From contig JAFUNR010000004.1 of NCBI GenBank assembly GCA_017472965.1, positions 1 to 64,000 of the forward strand: DNA of 64,000 nucleotides. The letters are read 5' to 3'. Positions 54,148 to 61,585 of this stretch are shown piece by piece (positions within the stretch are counted from its first letter, which is position 1; every line of letters begins with the position of its first letter). Origin of the DNA: Oscillospiraceae bacterium. GTDB taxonomy: Bacteria > Bacillota > Clostridia > Oscillospirales > Ruminococcaceae. A model generated the notes under the pieces. The model was not told the origin of the DNA and searched no databases. It worked only from the letters and a program-made list of their open reading frames with translations. The position numbers and the translations under genes are program-made.

Positions 54148-55644
54148 ATGAGTGAAGAACTGAAGAAAGATGCTGCCCTGCCGGAGGATGCCCCTGCCAT
54201 GCCCACGGACGGCACTGTGGAAGCGGTGGAAGCCGCCGCCGATATCCAGCCGCTGCCGGAGTGGAAGGTCTCCGGTATCTTCTCCTCCCACATGGTGCTG
54301 CAGAGGGAGCGTCCCATCACCGTCTGGGGCTGGAGCACCCACACCGGCGCTGCCGTCACCGGCTGCTGGAGCGGCGAGACCGTCACCGCCGAGGTGGATG
54401 AAAACGGTCGCTTTGCGCTGACCTTTGCCCCGCGTCCCGCCAGCTTTGTTCCCACCGAAATGACCGTTTCCTCGCCGTACGGCAGTGATACCTTCACCGA
54501 TATTCTGGTGGGCGATGTGTGGCTGGTGGGCGGTCAGTCCAATGCCGAGCTGACTCTGGAACCCTGTCTGCGCACCACGCCGGAGATCGCGGCCACACTG
54601 TGCGGTGAGCATCCCATCCGTCTGTTCCGCCAGACCTGTGCCGGCGCACGGGAGCACGAGGAATTTTTCGCCGAGCCCGCACGGGATATCATCGATCCCA
54701 CATGGTGCTGGAACCTGCCGGATGAGCTCAATGCCAGGCGCTTCTCCGCACTGGGCTATTACTTCGCCCGCATCATGAGCGAACAGGTGCCCGTACCCTT
54801 CGGCATGGTGATGATGTGCGCGGGCGGCGCCTGCCTGCGTGAGCTGATGCCGCTGGAGCTGGGCCACCGTCTGGGCTATACCACCGGCGCCAATGTGCCC
54901 GTGGCCGGTTACTTCAATACCCTGATTGCGCCGCTCATCGGTCTGCAGTTCACCGGCCAGATCTTCTTCCAGGGCGAAAGCGAGGGCATCTGGAAGGAGA
55001 TGGCGCTCTCTTACGATACCGATCTTGCCGCCTATGTGGAGGACGAGCGCTGCCGCTTCGGTTTCGATTTCCCGTTCCTCAATGTGCAGCTGTCCTCTTA
55101 CCGGGATGAATGCGATGCCTATTTCAAGCATCTGTACTGGGTGCGCAGCCGTCAGCTGCGTGCAAAGAATATCATTCCCGGCTACTGCATGGCGGTGGCA
55201 CGCGATCTGGGCTCTCTGCCCGAGGATCCCGATTTTGCCCACTCTCCCTACAAATACCCGCTGGCAAAGCGTGTTGCCGCACAGGCGCTGGCATATGTGT
55301 ACGGCGTCGGCAGCAAGACGCAGGCCGATCCACCGATGCCCGCCGAAGCAATGCGCAGCGGGGATTCCGTCACCGTGCGCTTTGATTGCGCACAGGGCGG
55401 CCTTGTCACCGCGGATGGCGGTGAGCCGGTCGGCTTCTCCTTCATGAATGCCGAAGGCGAGGAGATCGCAGCCGCGGCCGTCATCACCGGCGGGGATACC
55501 GTTACCGTCACCCTGCCGGCGGATGTGCTGACCGACGAGGTGCATTACGCCATGTACAACAAGGTGTATCTGGAGCAGGCCAACCTGTGCCGTGCCGACG
55601 GTATGCCCGTACCCGCCTTTGTGCTGCCGGTGCAGAATGCCTGA
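54148..55644 (+). CDS. Sialate O-acetylesterase-like SGNH hydrolase
   Basis: 498 residues. VWLVGGQSNAELTL holds the nucleophile Ser of the GQSN motif, FFQGESEGIWKEM is the second block and DFAHSPYKYPLAKRVAAQAL the Asp-His end; beta domains flank the core. This is the sialate O-acetylesterase (DUF303) plan, which removes O-acetyl groups that block sialidases. The first 35 residues are acidic and not a signal peptide. AAGGAG precedes the ATG. With the sialidase gene across the divergent promoter it supports use of O-acetylated sialoglycans, though some relatives are general acetyl-esterases. Confidence 0.83.
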   Translation: MSEELKKDAALPEDAPAMPTDGTVEAVEAAADIQPLPEWKVSGIFSSHMVLQRERPITVWGWSTHTGAAVTGCWSGETVTAEVDENGRFALTFAPRPASFVPTEMTVSSPYGSDTFTDILVGDVWLVGGQSNAELTLEPCLRTTPEIAATLCGEHPIRLFRQTCAGAREHEEFFAEPARDIIDPTWCWNLPDELNARRFSALGYYFARIMSEQVPVPFGMVMMCAGGACLRELMPLELGHRLGYTTGANVPVAGYFNTLIAPLIGLQFTGQIFFQGESEGIWKEMALSYDTDLAAYVEDERCRFGFDFPFLNVQLSSYRDECDAYFKHLYWVRSRQLRAKNIIPGYCMAVARDLGSLPEDPDFAHSPYKYPLAKRVAAQALAYVYGVGSKTQADPPMPAEAMRSGDSVTVRFDCAQGGLVTADGGEPVGFSFMNAEGEEIAAAAVITGGDTVTVTLPADVLTDEVHYAMYNKVYLEQANLCRADGMPVPAFVLPVQNA

Positions 55645-55678
55645 ACGGAAAAACGGATTCTTTCCGGATAAAACGATG

Positions 55679-55713
55679 AAAAAACACGCGCCCGCCGCCG
55701 GGTGCGTGTTTTT
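55679..55713. terminator. Bidirectional terminator between O-acetylesterase and ferredoxin genes
   Basis: AAAAACACGC (55680-55689) pairs with GCGTGTTTTT (55704-55713), with an inner CCG/CGG stem and A- and T-runs on both sides. Confidence 0.9.
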
Positions 55714-55748
55714 GTATTGGTTCAGGATATCTTTGGCAGCCGGCCGTC

Positions 55749-55937
55749 TTACAGCACCGGCTCAATGGCAGCCATGGGGCAGCCCACCATGGCATCGATG
55801 GCGCTTCTTTCCGCTTCGGGCGGCACATCGTCCGCGATGGCCTGTGATTTACCCTGCGCATTCAACGAAAACACCTGCGGGCAGCGCACCACGCACATGC
55901 CGCAGCCGATGCACTGATCTTTAACGGTAAAACGCAT
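55749..55937 (-). CDS. Small ferredoxin ([4Fe-4S])
   Basis: 62 residues. CIGCGMCVVRCP gives the CxxCxxC cluster plus a close fourth Cys followed by Pro; GCPMAAI is the second conserved Cys-Pro end. One [4Fe-4S] cluster is expected, as in small monocluster ferredoxins; it would carry electrons in the cytoplasm. GAAAGGAAAC precedes the ATG. It is last of three minus-strand genes with the GH43-like and SGNH genes. It could serve the radical SAM enzyme or general metabolism; the link is not shown. Confidence 0.92.
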   Translation of the reverse strand: MRFTVKDQCIGCGMCVVRCPQVFSLNAQGKSQAIADDVPPEAERSAIDAMVGCPMAAIEPVL

Positions 55938-55999
55938 ACCTGTTTCCTTTCTGCGGAAAGCTCCGCCGGATGATTTTATGTCCCGCCGGACGGCTGTTT

Positions 56000-56866
56000 T
56001 TACTTTACAAGCTGCAGACCGTCGGGAGTTTCCTTTACAGGCAGAAGAATGGGATGCTCCTGTCCCACGATGTTGGGCCCGTGCAGGATCAGATACCGTG
56101 TGCCGTCAAAGGCGCGGAACACCATGCCGTGGCCGCCGTTATCGGCGTACAGCGGCGGAATGGCCGCCCGCCACGGGCCGCGTATGCTGCCGCTTTCGCT
56201 GATCGCCACGGCCTGCCCGTAGCAGCGCCATGAGCAAAAGCCGGACCACAGCATCAGCAGCTGACCGTCGGCCTGCCGCCAGAAGAACGGCCCCTCACAA
56301 ACAAGGTCATCCGGACGCTCCGTCAGCGACCAGCCCCAGCCGGCATCGGTGGCGTGCACCAGCGAAACCGATTCGCCGGCGGGCGCGGTCAGATCCTCCG
56401 TCAGCGGAACGGCGCGGATATTGCCCACGTGGATCTGAGTCCAGTCGACGGCGTAAGCCATCCACGGCGTACCGTCCTCCACATACAGCGTGCCGTCCAG
56501 ACAGGTGAACTCCGCCGGTGTGGGCGGCAGCGGGCTGATGGGAACAAACGGCCCCACAGGGCTTTCGGCGCTGAAAATATGCGTGCCGCGGCGGCGGCCG
56601 GGGCCGCGGGGACTGACCAGCATATAAAATCGGCCGTTGTATTTGTGCACTTCAGGCGCGAACAATTCGCTGACTGCCCAGAAATCCTGCGGCAGCGTGC
56701 AGCATTCCGCAGGGGCAGACCAGTTTTCAAGGTCTGTGCTGGTATACACATCCACCGCGTCGGCGAAATGCCCGCCCGCCCGGTCGCAGCGGGTGCCGTA
56801 CATATAATAGCGGCCATTCTCCGCCAGAACAAAGGGGTCGCGCAGGCTGATCTCGTGCAGATACAT
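56000..56866 (-). CDS. GH43-like five-bladed propeller glycosidase
   Basis: 288 residues. The acidic triad is laid out as in GH43: LRDPFVL (Asp, base), CLDGTLYVEDG (Asp) and VCEGPFFWR (Glu, acid). The fold is a five-bladed propeller, often alpha-L-arabinofuranosidase, beta-xylosidase or galactanase. No signal peptide. AAAGGAG precedes the ATG. It lies 48 bases after the SGNH gene and 62 before the ferredoxin gene. Given the neighbours it may trim plant or host glycan side chains; the sugar is not known. Confidence 0.83.
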   Translation of the reverse strand: MYLHEISLRDPFVLAENGRYYMYGTRCDRAGGHFADAVDVYTSTDLENWSAPAECCTLPQDFWAVSELFAPEVHKYNGRFYMLVSPRGPGRRRGTHIFSAESPVGPFVPISPLPPTPAEFTCLDGTLYVEDGTPWMAYAVDWTQIHVGNIRAVPLTEDLTAPAGESVSLVHATDAGWGWSLTERPDDLVCEGPFFWRQADGQLLMLWSGFCSWRCYGQAVAISESGSIRGPWRAAIPPLYADNGGHGMVFRAFDGTRYLILHGPNIVGQEHPILLPVKETPDGLQLVK

Positions 56867-56914
56867 TTTCTTGCTCCTTTCGGACGGTAAAGTTTGGCTC
56901 TGACAGCGAGTGCG

Positions 56915-57466
56915 TCAGGCGTTTCGGCTTTTCCAGTGCGTAAAGACGGTGTTCCAAAGCTCGCGCGCGGCAATGGCGCTGCCGGCCGGTGTGGCGTGTC
57001 CGCCGTCGGGGGCATACAGCTCCAGCTCCGGGTTGGCGTCAATGGATGCCCACCACGCATTGCCCACCAGTACCGGCAGTGCGCCGGCAGCGGCGGCGGC
57101 TTCGCGGCAGCCGGCATCGATCTCGCCCTGTTTTTCCCGCTCCCACCTCTGTGCCCATGTGCCGAAAATCACCGGAACGGTACCGCACTCGCGGCCCCAT
57201 GCAGCCATCTGGGTGCAGGCGGGAACCATCTGCCCGTCAAGGTTGAAGGGGTGGGTGTGCTCCTGAAAGACCACATAGTCGTAATGGCCTTTGCGCAGAT
57301 TGTAAAATACATCCGGCTCTTTTGCGTGCTGGCCGAGCGTCCAGCCGCCGTGCGCCAGCATAACAGCATGACAGTCGATGCCGTCGGCGGCAGCCAGATC
57401 GCAAAACAGTGCGGGAACCTCGTTGCAGAAGGTGTGGCTGTTGCCGATGAAAAGAATCCTGAGCAT
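56915..57466 (-). CDS. SGNH/GDSL-type hydrolase
   Basis: 183 residues. FIGNSHTF near the N-terminus gives the nucleophile Ser in a GNSHT block, and APDGGHATPAGS the Asp-His end of the SGNH triad. It likely removes an acetyl or other acyl group from a carbohydrate. No signal peptide. GGAGG precedes the ATG. It is first in an operon with GH43-like and ferredoxin genes, with the promoter at 57521-57549. Confidence 0.8.
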   Translation of the reverse strand: MLRILFIGNSHTFCNEVPALFCDLAAADGIDCHAVMLAHGGWTLGQHAKEPDVFYNLRKGHYDYVVFQEHTHPFNLDGQMVPACTQMAAWGRECGTVPVIFGTWAQRWEREKQGEIDAGCREAAAAAGALPVLVGNAWWASIDANPELELYAPDGGHATPAGSAIAARELWNTVFTHWKSRNA

Positions 57467-57520
57467 GATAGTCGTCCTCCGTTTGTTTGATGCTGCCTGA
57501 AAAAAGCTCTTGCAATTGTG

Positions 57521-57549
57521 AGGATAGCATATTCCGGCCCGAATTGCAA
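57521..57549 (-). promoter_or_regulatory. Promoter of the SGNH-GH43-ferredoxin operon
   Basis: Minus strand TTGCAA (57549-57544), a 17-base spacer and TATCCT (57526-57521). A second TTGCAATT copy at 57510-57517 brackets it. Confidence 0.6.
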
Positions 57550-57686
57550 TAGTAAAGAATATATGCCCGCTGCGGTATTTTTTTCAAAGCGGCACTGTTT
57601 TGTTTCCAAAACAGCAGGATCGGCCCAAAAGCAGCGTGCAGCTTTTAAAAGAGTCACAAAAATGGCGATGCGAAGCAAAGATTTGC

Positions 57687-57746
57687 ACAATTGATTTTAT
57701 ATTTGTACAAAAAAACAAAAAGTTTGGATGGTGTGTACAATTGATT
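57687..57746. promoter_or_regulatory. Direct repeats upstream of the importer operon
   Basis: ACAATTGATT occurs at 57687-57696 and again at 57737-57746, exactly 50 bases apart, with a TTGTACAA palindrome at 57703-57710 between. This looks like a regulator binding area. It lies in the 474-base gap 57467-57940. Confidence 0.5.
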
Positions 57747-57772
57747 CGAAGGATTTTTGTGGAAAAAACCCT

Positions 57773-57801
57773 TTCTTTTTGAGGGGTAATGATGATATAA
57801 T
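57773..57801 (+). promoter_or_regulatory. Promoter of the sugar ABC importer
   Basis: TATAAT (57796-57801) with a weak TTCTTT 17 bases upstream (57773-57778), suggesting activator dependence. Confidence 0.6.
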
Positions 57802-57819
57802 ATTTTCAATTCAAAAGTT

Positions 57820-57859
57820 CACAAAGGGTACCCTTTGTGTTTCCTTTGGAAAAGGAAAC
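57820..57859 (+). promoter_or_regulatory. Perfect 20-base palindrome and abutting hairpin in the importer leader
   Basis: 57820-57839 is a perfect 20-base palindrome, and GTTTCCTTT/AAAGGAAAC (57839-57847 with 57851-57859) forms a second stem right after. They lie about 20-60 bases past the -10, so they could be an operator or 5' hairpins of the mRNA. Confidence 0.65.
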
Positions 57860-57940
57860 AATTCCCTGCTGTGAAGCATCCACCGTATTTATGCAGGACG
57901 GGTTCCGATCCTGCTGAATAAAGAAAAGGAGAAGAAGATT

Positions 57941-59524
57941 ATGAAGAAGATTTTGGCACTTGTGCTGGCGCTGGTCATGGCTCTGTCCATGGTTGCCTGC
58001 TCCGGCAAGTCTGACACCGGTCTGAGTGTTGGCGTGGATGACATGATCACCGACGCTGCCCCCACTTGGGACACCTCCAAGGAAGATGAGATCGTCATCT
58101 CCGCTATGTCCAACTACTATGAGTCCGGTTGGAAAATGATGGCCGAGGAGTACACGAAGCTGCACCCCGAGACCACCGTTACCATCGACGTTGTTGCTGA
58201 CAACGACACCCTGAACCAGAAGTTCGTCACCTGGTTTGCCAGCGACGATCTGACCGACGCTTCCGATATCACTCACATCAACTTTGCTGGCGCTGTTGGC
58301 GGCGCTGATCTGCTGATGGAGCGTGGTCAGGTTTACGACTTTACCGATCTGCTGGATCAGGTCAACCCCTACACCGGTACCACTATGCGTTCCTACATGT
58401 ATGAGGATGATATCGCCGCGTTGGCTACGCCTCACGGTCTGGCTGCCGCTCCGTTTGACCATGTTGCCGTTGCTATGATGGTCAACGTTGACCTGCTGAA
58501 AGAGCACGGTCTGGAAGTTCCCAAGACCATGGAAGAGCTGATTGCTGCCTGCGCCAAGCTGAAAGAGGGCGGCATTGAGTATCCCATCCAGGCTACTGCC
58601 GAAGGTTCTTACTTCATCTCCGTTCTGGGCGACGCCGCCATGCGTGATATGTACGGCGACTTTATCTACAAGCCCACCGACGAAGGCTACGATCCCGCTA
58701 CCATGGCTGCCAATGACGGCTACAAGTATGATCCCGCTGTTCCCGGCGGCGATAAGGATCTGAAGATCAACGGAGAGGCCAAGGCTACTTACGTCAGCGA
58801 GAATGGCTTTGCCACCGATCTGTCCCTGTCCATCTGGACTGAGTATGCCAAGCTGCATCCCTACTTCAATGCCAACTATCTGGCCTCCTCTCCCACCGAT
58901 GTTCTGACCTCCTTCGAGATGCAGAACGGCGCTTTCCTGATCTCCGGTTCCTGGAACGTTGGCGTTCTGAACAAGGATGTTCAGGATATGGGCGAAGATG
59001 GCTTTGAGTGGGTCACTGTTGCGTTCCCCAACTATGAGACCAAGCCCGAAGGCTGGGCCACCGGCAACATCCGTTCTCTGTACGTTATGGGTAACCAGAT
59101 GGGTATCATTAAGTCTCAGGGCGATGACGCTGACCACCTGGCCCGTGTTCTGGACTTCTACCAGTTCGTTTACAACCCCGTTGGCTGCGCTATGATGTAT
59201 GAGAAGACTCTGGCTGACGGTTACTTCGTACAGGGTAACTGCGCCATCAAGGGCGTTGTGCTGCCTGAGGATGTCGATGCTAAGCTGGCTGGCTTCTATC
59301 AGGAAGCTCCCATGCGTTCTGATCTGGATTCTCTGTTCGGCAAGGAGTACTACATGTCCGAGGATATGGGTACCTACCGTGAGTACTTCAACAAGCTGGG
59401 TACTGAGCTGGATGCCGCTGCCTTTATGGCCGCCATTAAGGATATCAACGAGAGAAAGCTGGCCGACGATATCGACCAGAACAACTGGGATCTGGATCCC
59501 AGCACCAAGGAAGAGCATAAGTAA
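57941..59524 (+). CDS. Sugar ABC transporter substrate-binding lipoprotein (family 1)
   Basis: 527 residues, longer than the usual 400-450. The signal segment ends in the lipobox SMVAC, so Cys20 is lipidated and the protein sits on the outer membrane face. The rest follows the family 1 binding protein plan (TWFASDDLTDASDITHINFA, LAAAPFDHVAVAMMVNVDLL). It captures oligosaccharides for the two permeases. AAAAGGAG precedes the ATG. Codon choice differs from its neighbours, with many GTT and GCT, as in very highly expressed genes. A long hairpin separates it from the permeases. Confidence 0.92.
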   Translation: MKKILALVLALVMALSMVACSGKSDTGLSVGVDDMITDAAPTWDTSKEDEIVISAMSNYYESGWKMMAEEYTKLHPETTVTIDVVADNDTLNQKFVTWFASDDLTDASDITHINFAGAVGGADLLMERGQVYDFTDLLDQVNPYTGTTMRSYMYEDDIAALATPHGLAAAPFDHVAVAMMVNVDLLKEHGLEVPKTMEELIAACAKLKEGGIEYPIQATAEGSYFISVLGDAAMRDMYGDFIYKPTDEGYDPATMAANDGYKYDPAVPGGDKDLKINGEAKATYVSENGFATDLSLSIWTEYAKLHPYFNANYLASSPTDVLTSFEMQNGAFLISGSWNVGVLNKDVQDMGEDGFEWVTVAFPNYETKPEGWATGNIRSLYVMGNQMGIIKSQGDDADHLARVLDFYQFVYNPVGCAMMYEKTLADGYFVQGNCAIKGVVLPEDVDAKLAGFYQEAPMRSDLDSLFGKEYYMSEDMGTYREYFNKLGTELDAAAFMAAIKDINERKLADDIDQNNWDLDPSTKEEHK

Positions 59525-59569
59525 GCTTCTTTTGAAAGCTGCGACTGTGTTCTGAAAAACAGGCTATAG

Positions 59570-59600
59570 ACGGGCAGGGCAGGGTTTCTGCTCTGCCCGT
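59570..59600 (+). terminator. Intergenic hairpin between binding protein and permeases
   Basis: ACGGGCAG/CTGCCCGT plus inner GCAG/CTGC forms a long stem without a clear T-run. It probably stabilises the upstream mRNA and lowers permease expression by partial termination. Confidence 0.7.
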
Positions 59601-59627
59601 TCCTGCTTTCAAAAGGGAGGTCTACCA

Positions 59628-60518
59628 TTGGAAAAGAAAAAAGCCAAATTTTCCATCTATCCCTATCTGTTCATCGCCCCCACGATGATCCTGATCGGCA
59701 TTTTCAGCTACTACGCTATGTTCAATGGCATCTATATGTCGTTGACCGATTACCGCATCTCCTATGAGGAGATCACCTTTGTCGGTCTGGAAAACTACCG
59801 CTACCTGTTCAGCCCGGATGGTGCTCTGTTCTGGAAGAGCTTCAGCAATCAGGCTATCATTACCATCTGCGCCGTGGTCAACTCGGTTTTCTGGCCGCTG
59901 CTTACCGCCGAGCTGCTGTTTTTTGTCCGGCACAAAAAAATCGCCAATACCATCAAATCGATGTTCGTTATGCCCATGCTGGTCCCCGGCATCGTTTCCA
60001 CGCTGATCTGGCGTTTCCTGTACAATAAGGACTTCGGCTTTAACACTATGCTGGAAAAGCTGGGCCTGGAAAGCCTGCAGCACGACTGGATGAACGATGA
60101 CAAGACGGCGCTGTTTGCCGTTATCTTCATGGGCTTCCCGTTTGTTTCCGGTATGTATTTCCTTATTTTCCACTCCGCCGTCAACAACGTTGGCCAGGAG
60201 CTGTACGAGGCCGCTGTTATTGACGGTGCTACAAACTGGCAGGTGGCGTGGAAGGTACATATTCCCAATGTTATGGGCTATGTCACGGTTATTTCCACCC
60301 TGTCGCTCATCGGCTCGCTTTCCGGCTTCGGCGCCATTGCTGCCACCACCGGCGGCGGCCCCGGCAATGCCACCATGATACCCGCCATGCTGATCTACCG
60401 CGTGGCCTTTACGGATGGCCGCTTCGGCTATGCCTCCGCCATGGGTACCATTATGATGATCGTCATCATGACGCTCACTCTGATACAGCGTAAGCTGACT
60501 TCTTCGAAGGAGGTGTAA
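59628..60518 (+). CDS. Sugar ABC transporter permease 1
   Basis: 296 residues with six predicted TM segments. The EAA loop (EAAVIDGATNWQVAWKVHIP) that touches the ATPase is clear. The start is TTG at 59628, after AAAGGGAGG at perfect distance; no ATG fits. It forms the channel with permease 2, whose start lies 4 bases after its stop. No ATP-binding gene follows, so the pair must use an ATPase encoded elsewhere (MsiK-type, inferred). Confidence 0.92.
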   Translation: MEKKKAKFSIYPYLFIAPTMILIGIFSYYAMFNGIYMSLTDYRISYEEITFVGLENYRYLFSPDGALFWKSFSNQAIITICAVVNSVFWPLLTAELLFFVRHKKIANTIKSMFVMPMLVPGIVSTLIWRFLYNKDFGFNTMLEKLGLESLQHDWMNDDKTALFAVIFMGFPFVSGMYFLIFHSAVNNVGQELYEAAVIDGATNWQVAWKVHIPNVMGYVTVISTLSLIGSLSGFGAIAATTGGGPGNATMIPAMLIYRVAFTDGRFGYASAMGTIMMIVIMTLTLIQRKLTSSKEV

Positions 60519-60522
60519 GACC

Positions 60523-61359
60523 ATGCGTGTAAAAAAGAATTTTGGTTACTTCCTTTCCCGCATCATTCTGATCGCGTTGGTTGCCATGACCTTCTTCCCG
60601 TTCGTTATGATGATCAACATGTCGCTGAAAAAGACACTGGACGTCAAGCTGCACTTCCTGGCATGGCCTGCACCCAACGAGATCTATTGGAAGAACTTTG
60701 AGAAAGCCTTTGATTTCGTGTTCCATCCCATCGTCAACTCGCTGATCGTCTGCGGCATTTCTCTGGTGCTGATCCTGATCATGGTCTCCATGACCGGTTA
60801 CGCCTTCGGCCGTCTGAAATTTGCGGGTAAGAACCTGTTCTTCCTCATGGTTCTGGCGGTTATGATGATCCCCTACACCATGTTGCTGGTGCCCAACTAC
60901 ACCATCATCCGCAACATGGATCTGCTGAACACCAAGTGGTCTCTGATCATTCCTTACATAGCAGGTCAGCAGATGTTCGGTATCGTGCTGTCCAAGACCT
61001 TCTTCGAATCTCTCCCGCAGGAGATGTTCGAGGCGGCCAAGATCGACGGCGCTTCCGAATTCCAGTCCTATACCCGCATCGCTCTGCCGCTCAGCGTTCC
61101 CACGCTGATCACCGTCGGCGTCACCTGCACCATCAGTATGTACAACGACTACATCTGGCCGGCGCTGGTGCTGACCAAGGGTGATAAGATCAAGACCTTC
61201 TGTCAGATCGTCTTTAACAATGCCGCAGGTAAGGGTACTTCTGACTACGGCATGACCACGGCGGCTTTCATCATCGGTACTCTGCCGCTGCTGATCATCA
61301 CTCTTTCCTGCCTGAAGTATTACCTTGCCGGTATGCTGGATGGTGCTGTCAAGGGCTGA
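60523..61359 (+). CDS. Sugar ABC transporter permease 2
   Basis: 278 residues with six predicted TM segments and the EAA loop FEAAKIDGASEFQSYTRIALP. It partners permease 1. AAGGAGGTG precedes the ATG. The end of the operon is marked by the terminator at 61401-61441. The substrate is likely an oligosaccharide of the sialylated or mannose-rich kind, judged only from the neighbours. Confidence 0.93.
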   Translation: MRVKKNFGYFLSRIILIALVAMTFFPFVMMINMSLKKTLDVKLHFLAWPAPNEIYWKNFEKAFDFVFHPIVNSLIVCGISLVLILIMVSMTGYAFGRLKFAGKNLFFLMVLAVMMIPYTMLLVPNYTIIRNMDLLNTKWSLIIPYIAGQQMFGIVLSKTFFESLPQEMFEAAKIDGASEFQSYTRIALPLSVPTLITVGVTCTISMYNDYIWPALVLTKGDKIKTFCQIVFNNAAGKGTSDYGMTTAAFIIGTLPLLIITLSCLKYYLAGMLDGAVKG

Positions 61360-61400
61360 TGGGACGTTCTGCGTTTATTTGAATCTTTTATGAGAAGAAT

Positions 61401-61441
61401 GCCCCAGGTTTGCCGGCACGGTAAACTCTGGGGCGTTTTTT
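61401..61441 (+). terminator. Intrinsic terminator of the importer operon
   Basis: GCCCCAG/CTGGGGC stem with inner TTT/AAA and CCG/CGG pairs, then a T-run. Confidence 0.9.
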
Positions 61442-61510
61442 CAAAAAAAGTATTTTTGACAAAAGCTCCGCTTTTCGACACCGAGGCGCTGCAGGCGGCA
61501 GCGCTGTATA

Positions 61511-61539
61511 TTGCAAAAACGAGCCGGAAGCGGTACAAT
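61511..61539 (+). promoter_or_regulatory. Promoter of the alpha-galactosidase gene
   Basis: TTGCAA (61511-61516), a 17-base spacer and TACAAT (61534-61539). Confidence 0.7.
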
Positions 61540-61585
61540 GAATGAGCAAGACAAGATTCGGGGCAGGAAAGAAAGGTGGTATACG

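Noticed and set aside
61511-61585. Upstream extension of the alpha-galactosidase frame
   Set aside because: It overlaps the promoter elements and lacks a ribosome site; the ATG at 61586 has AAAGGTGG.
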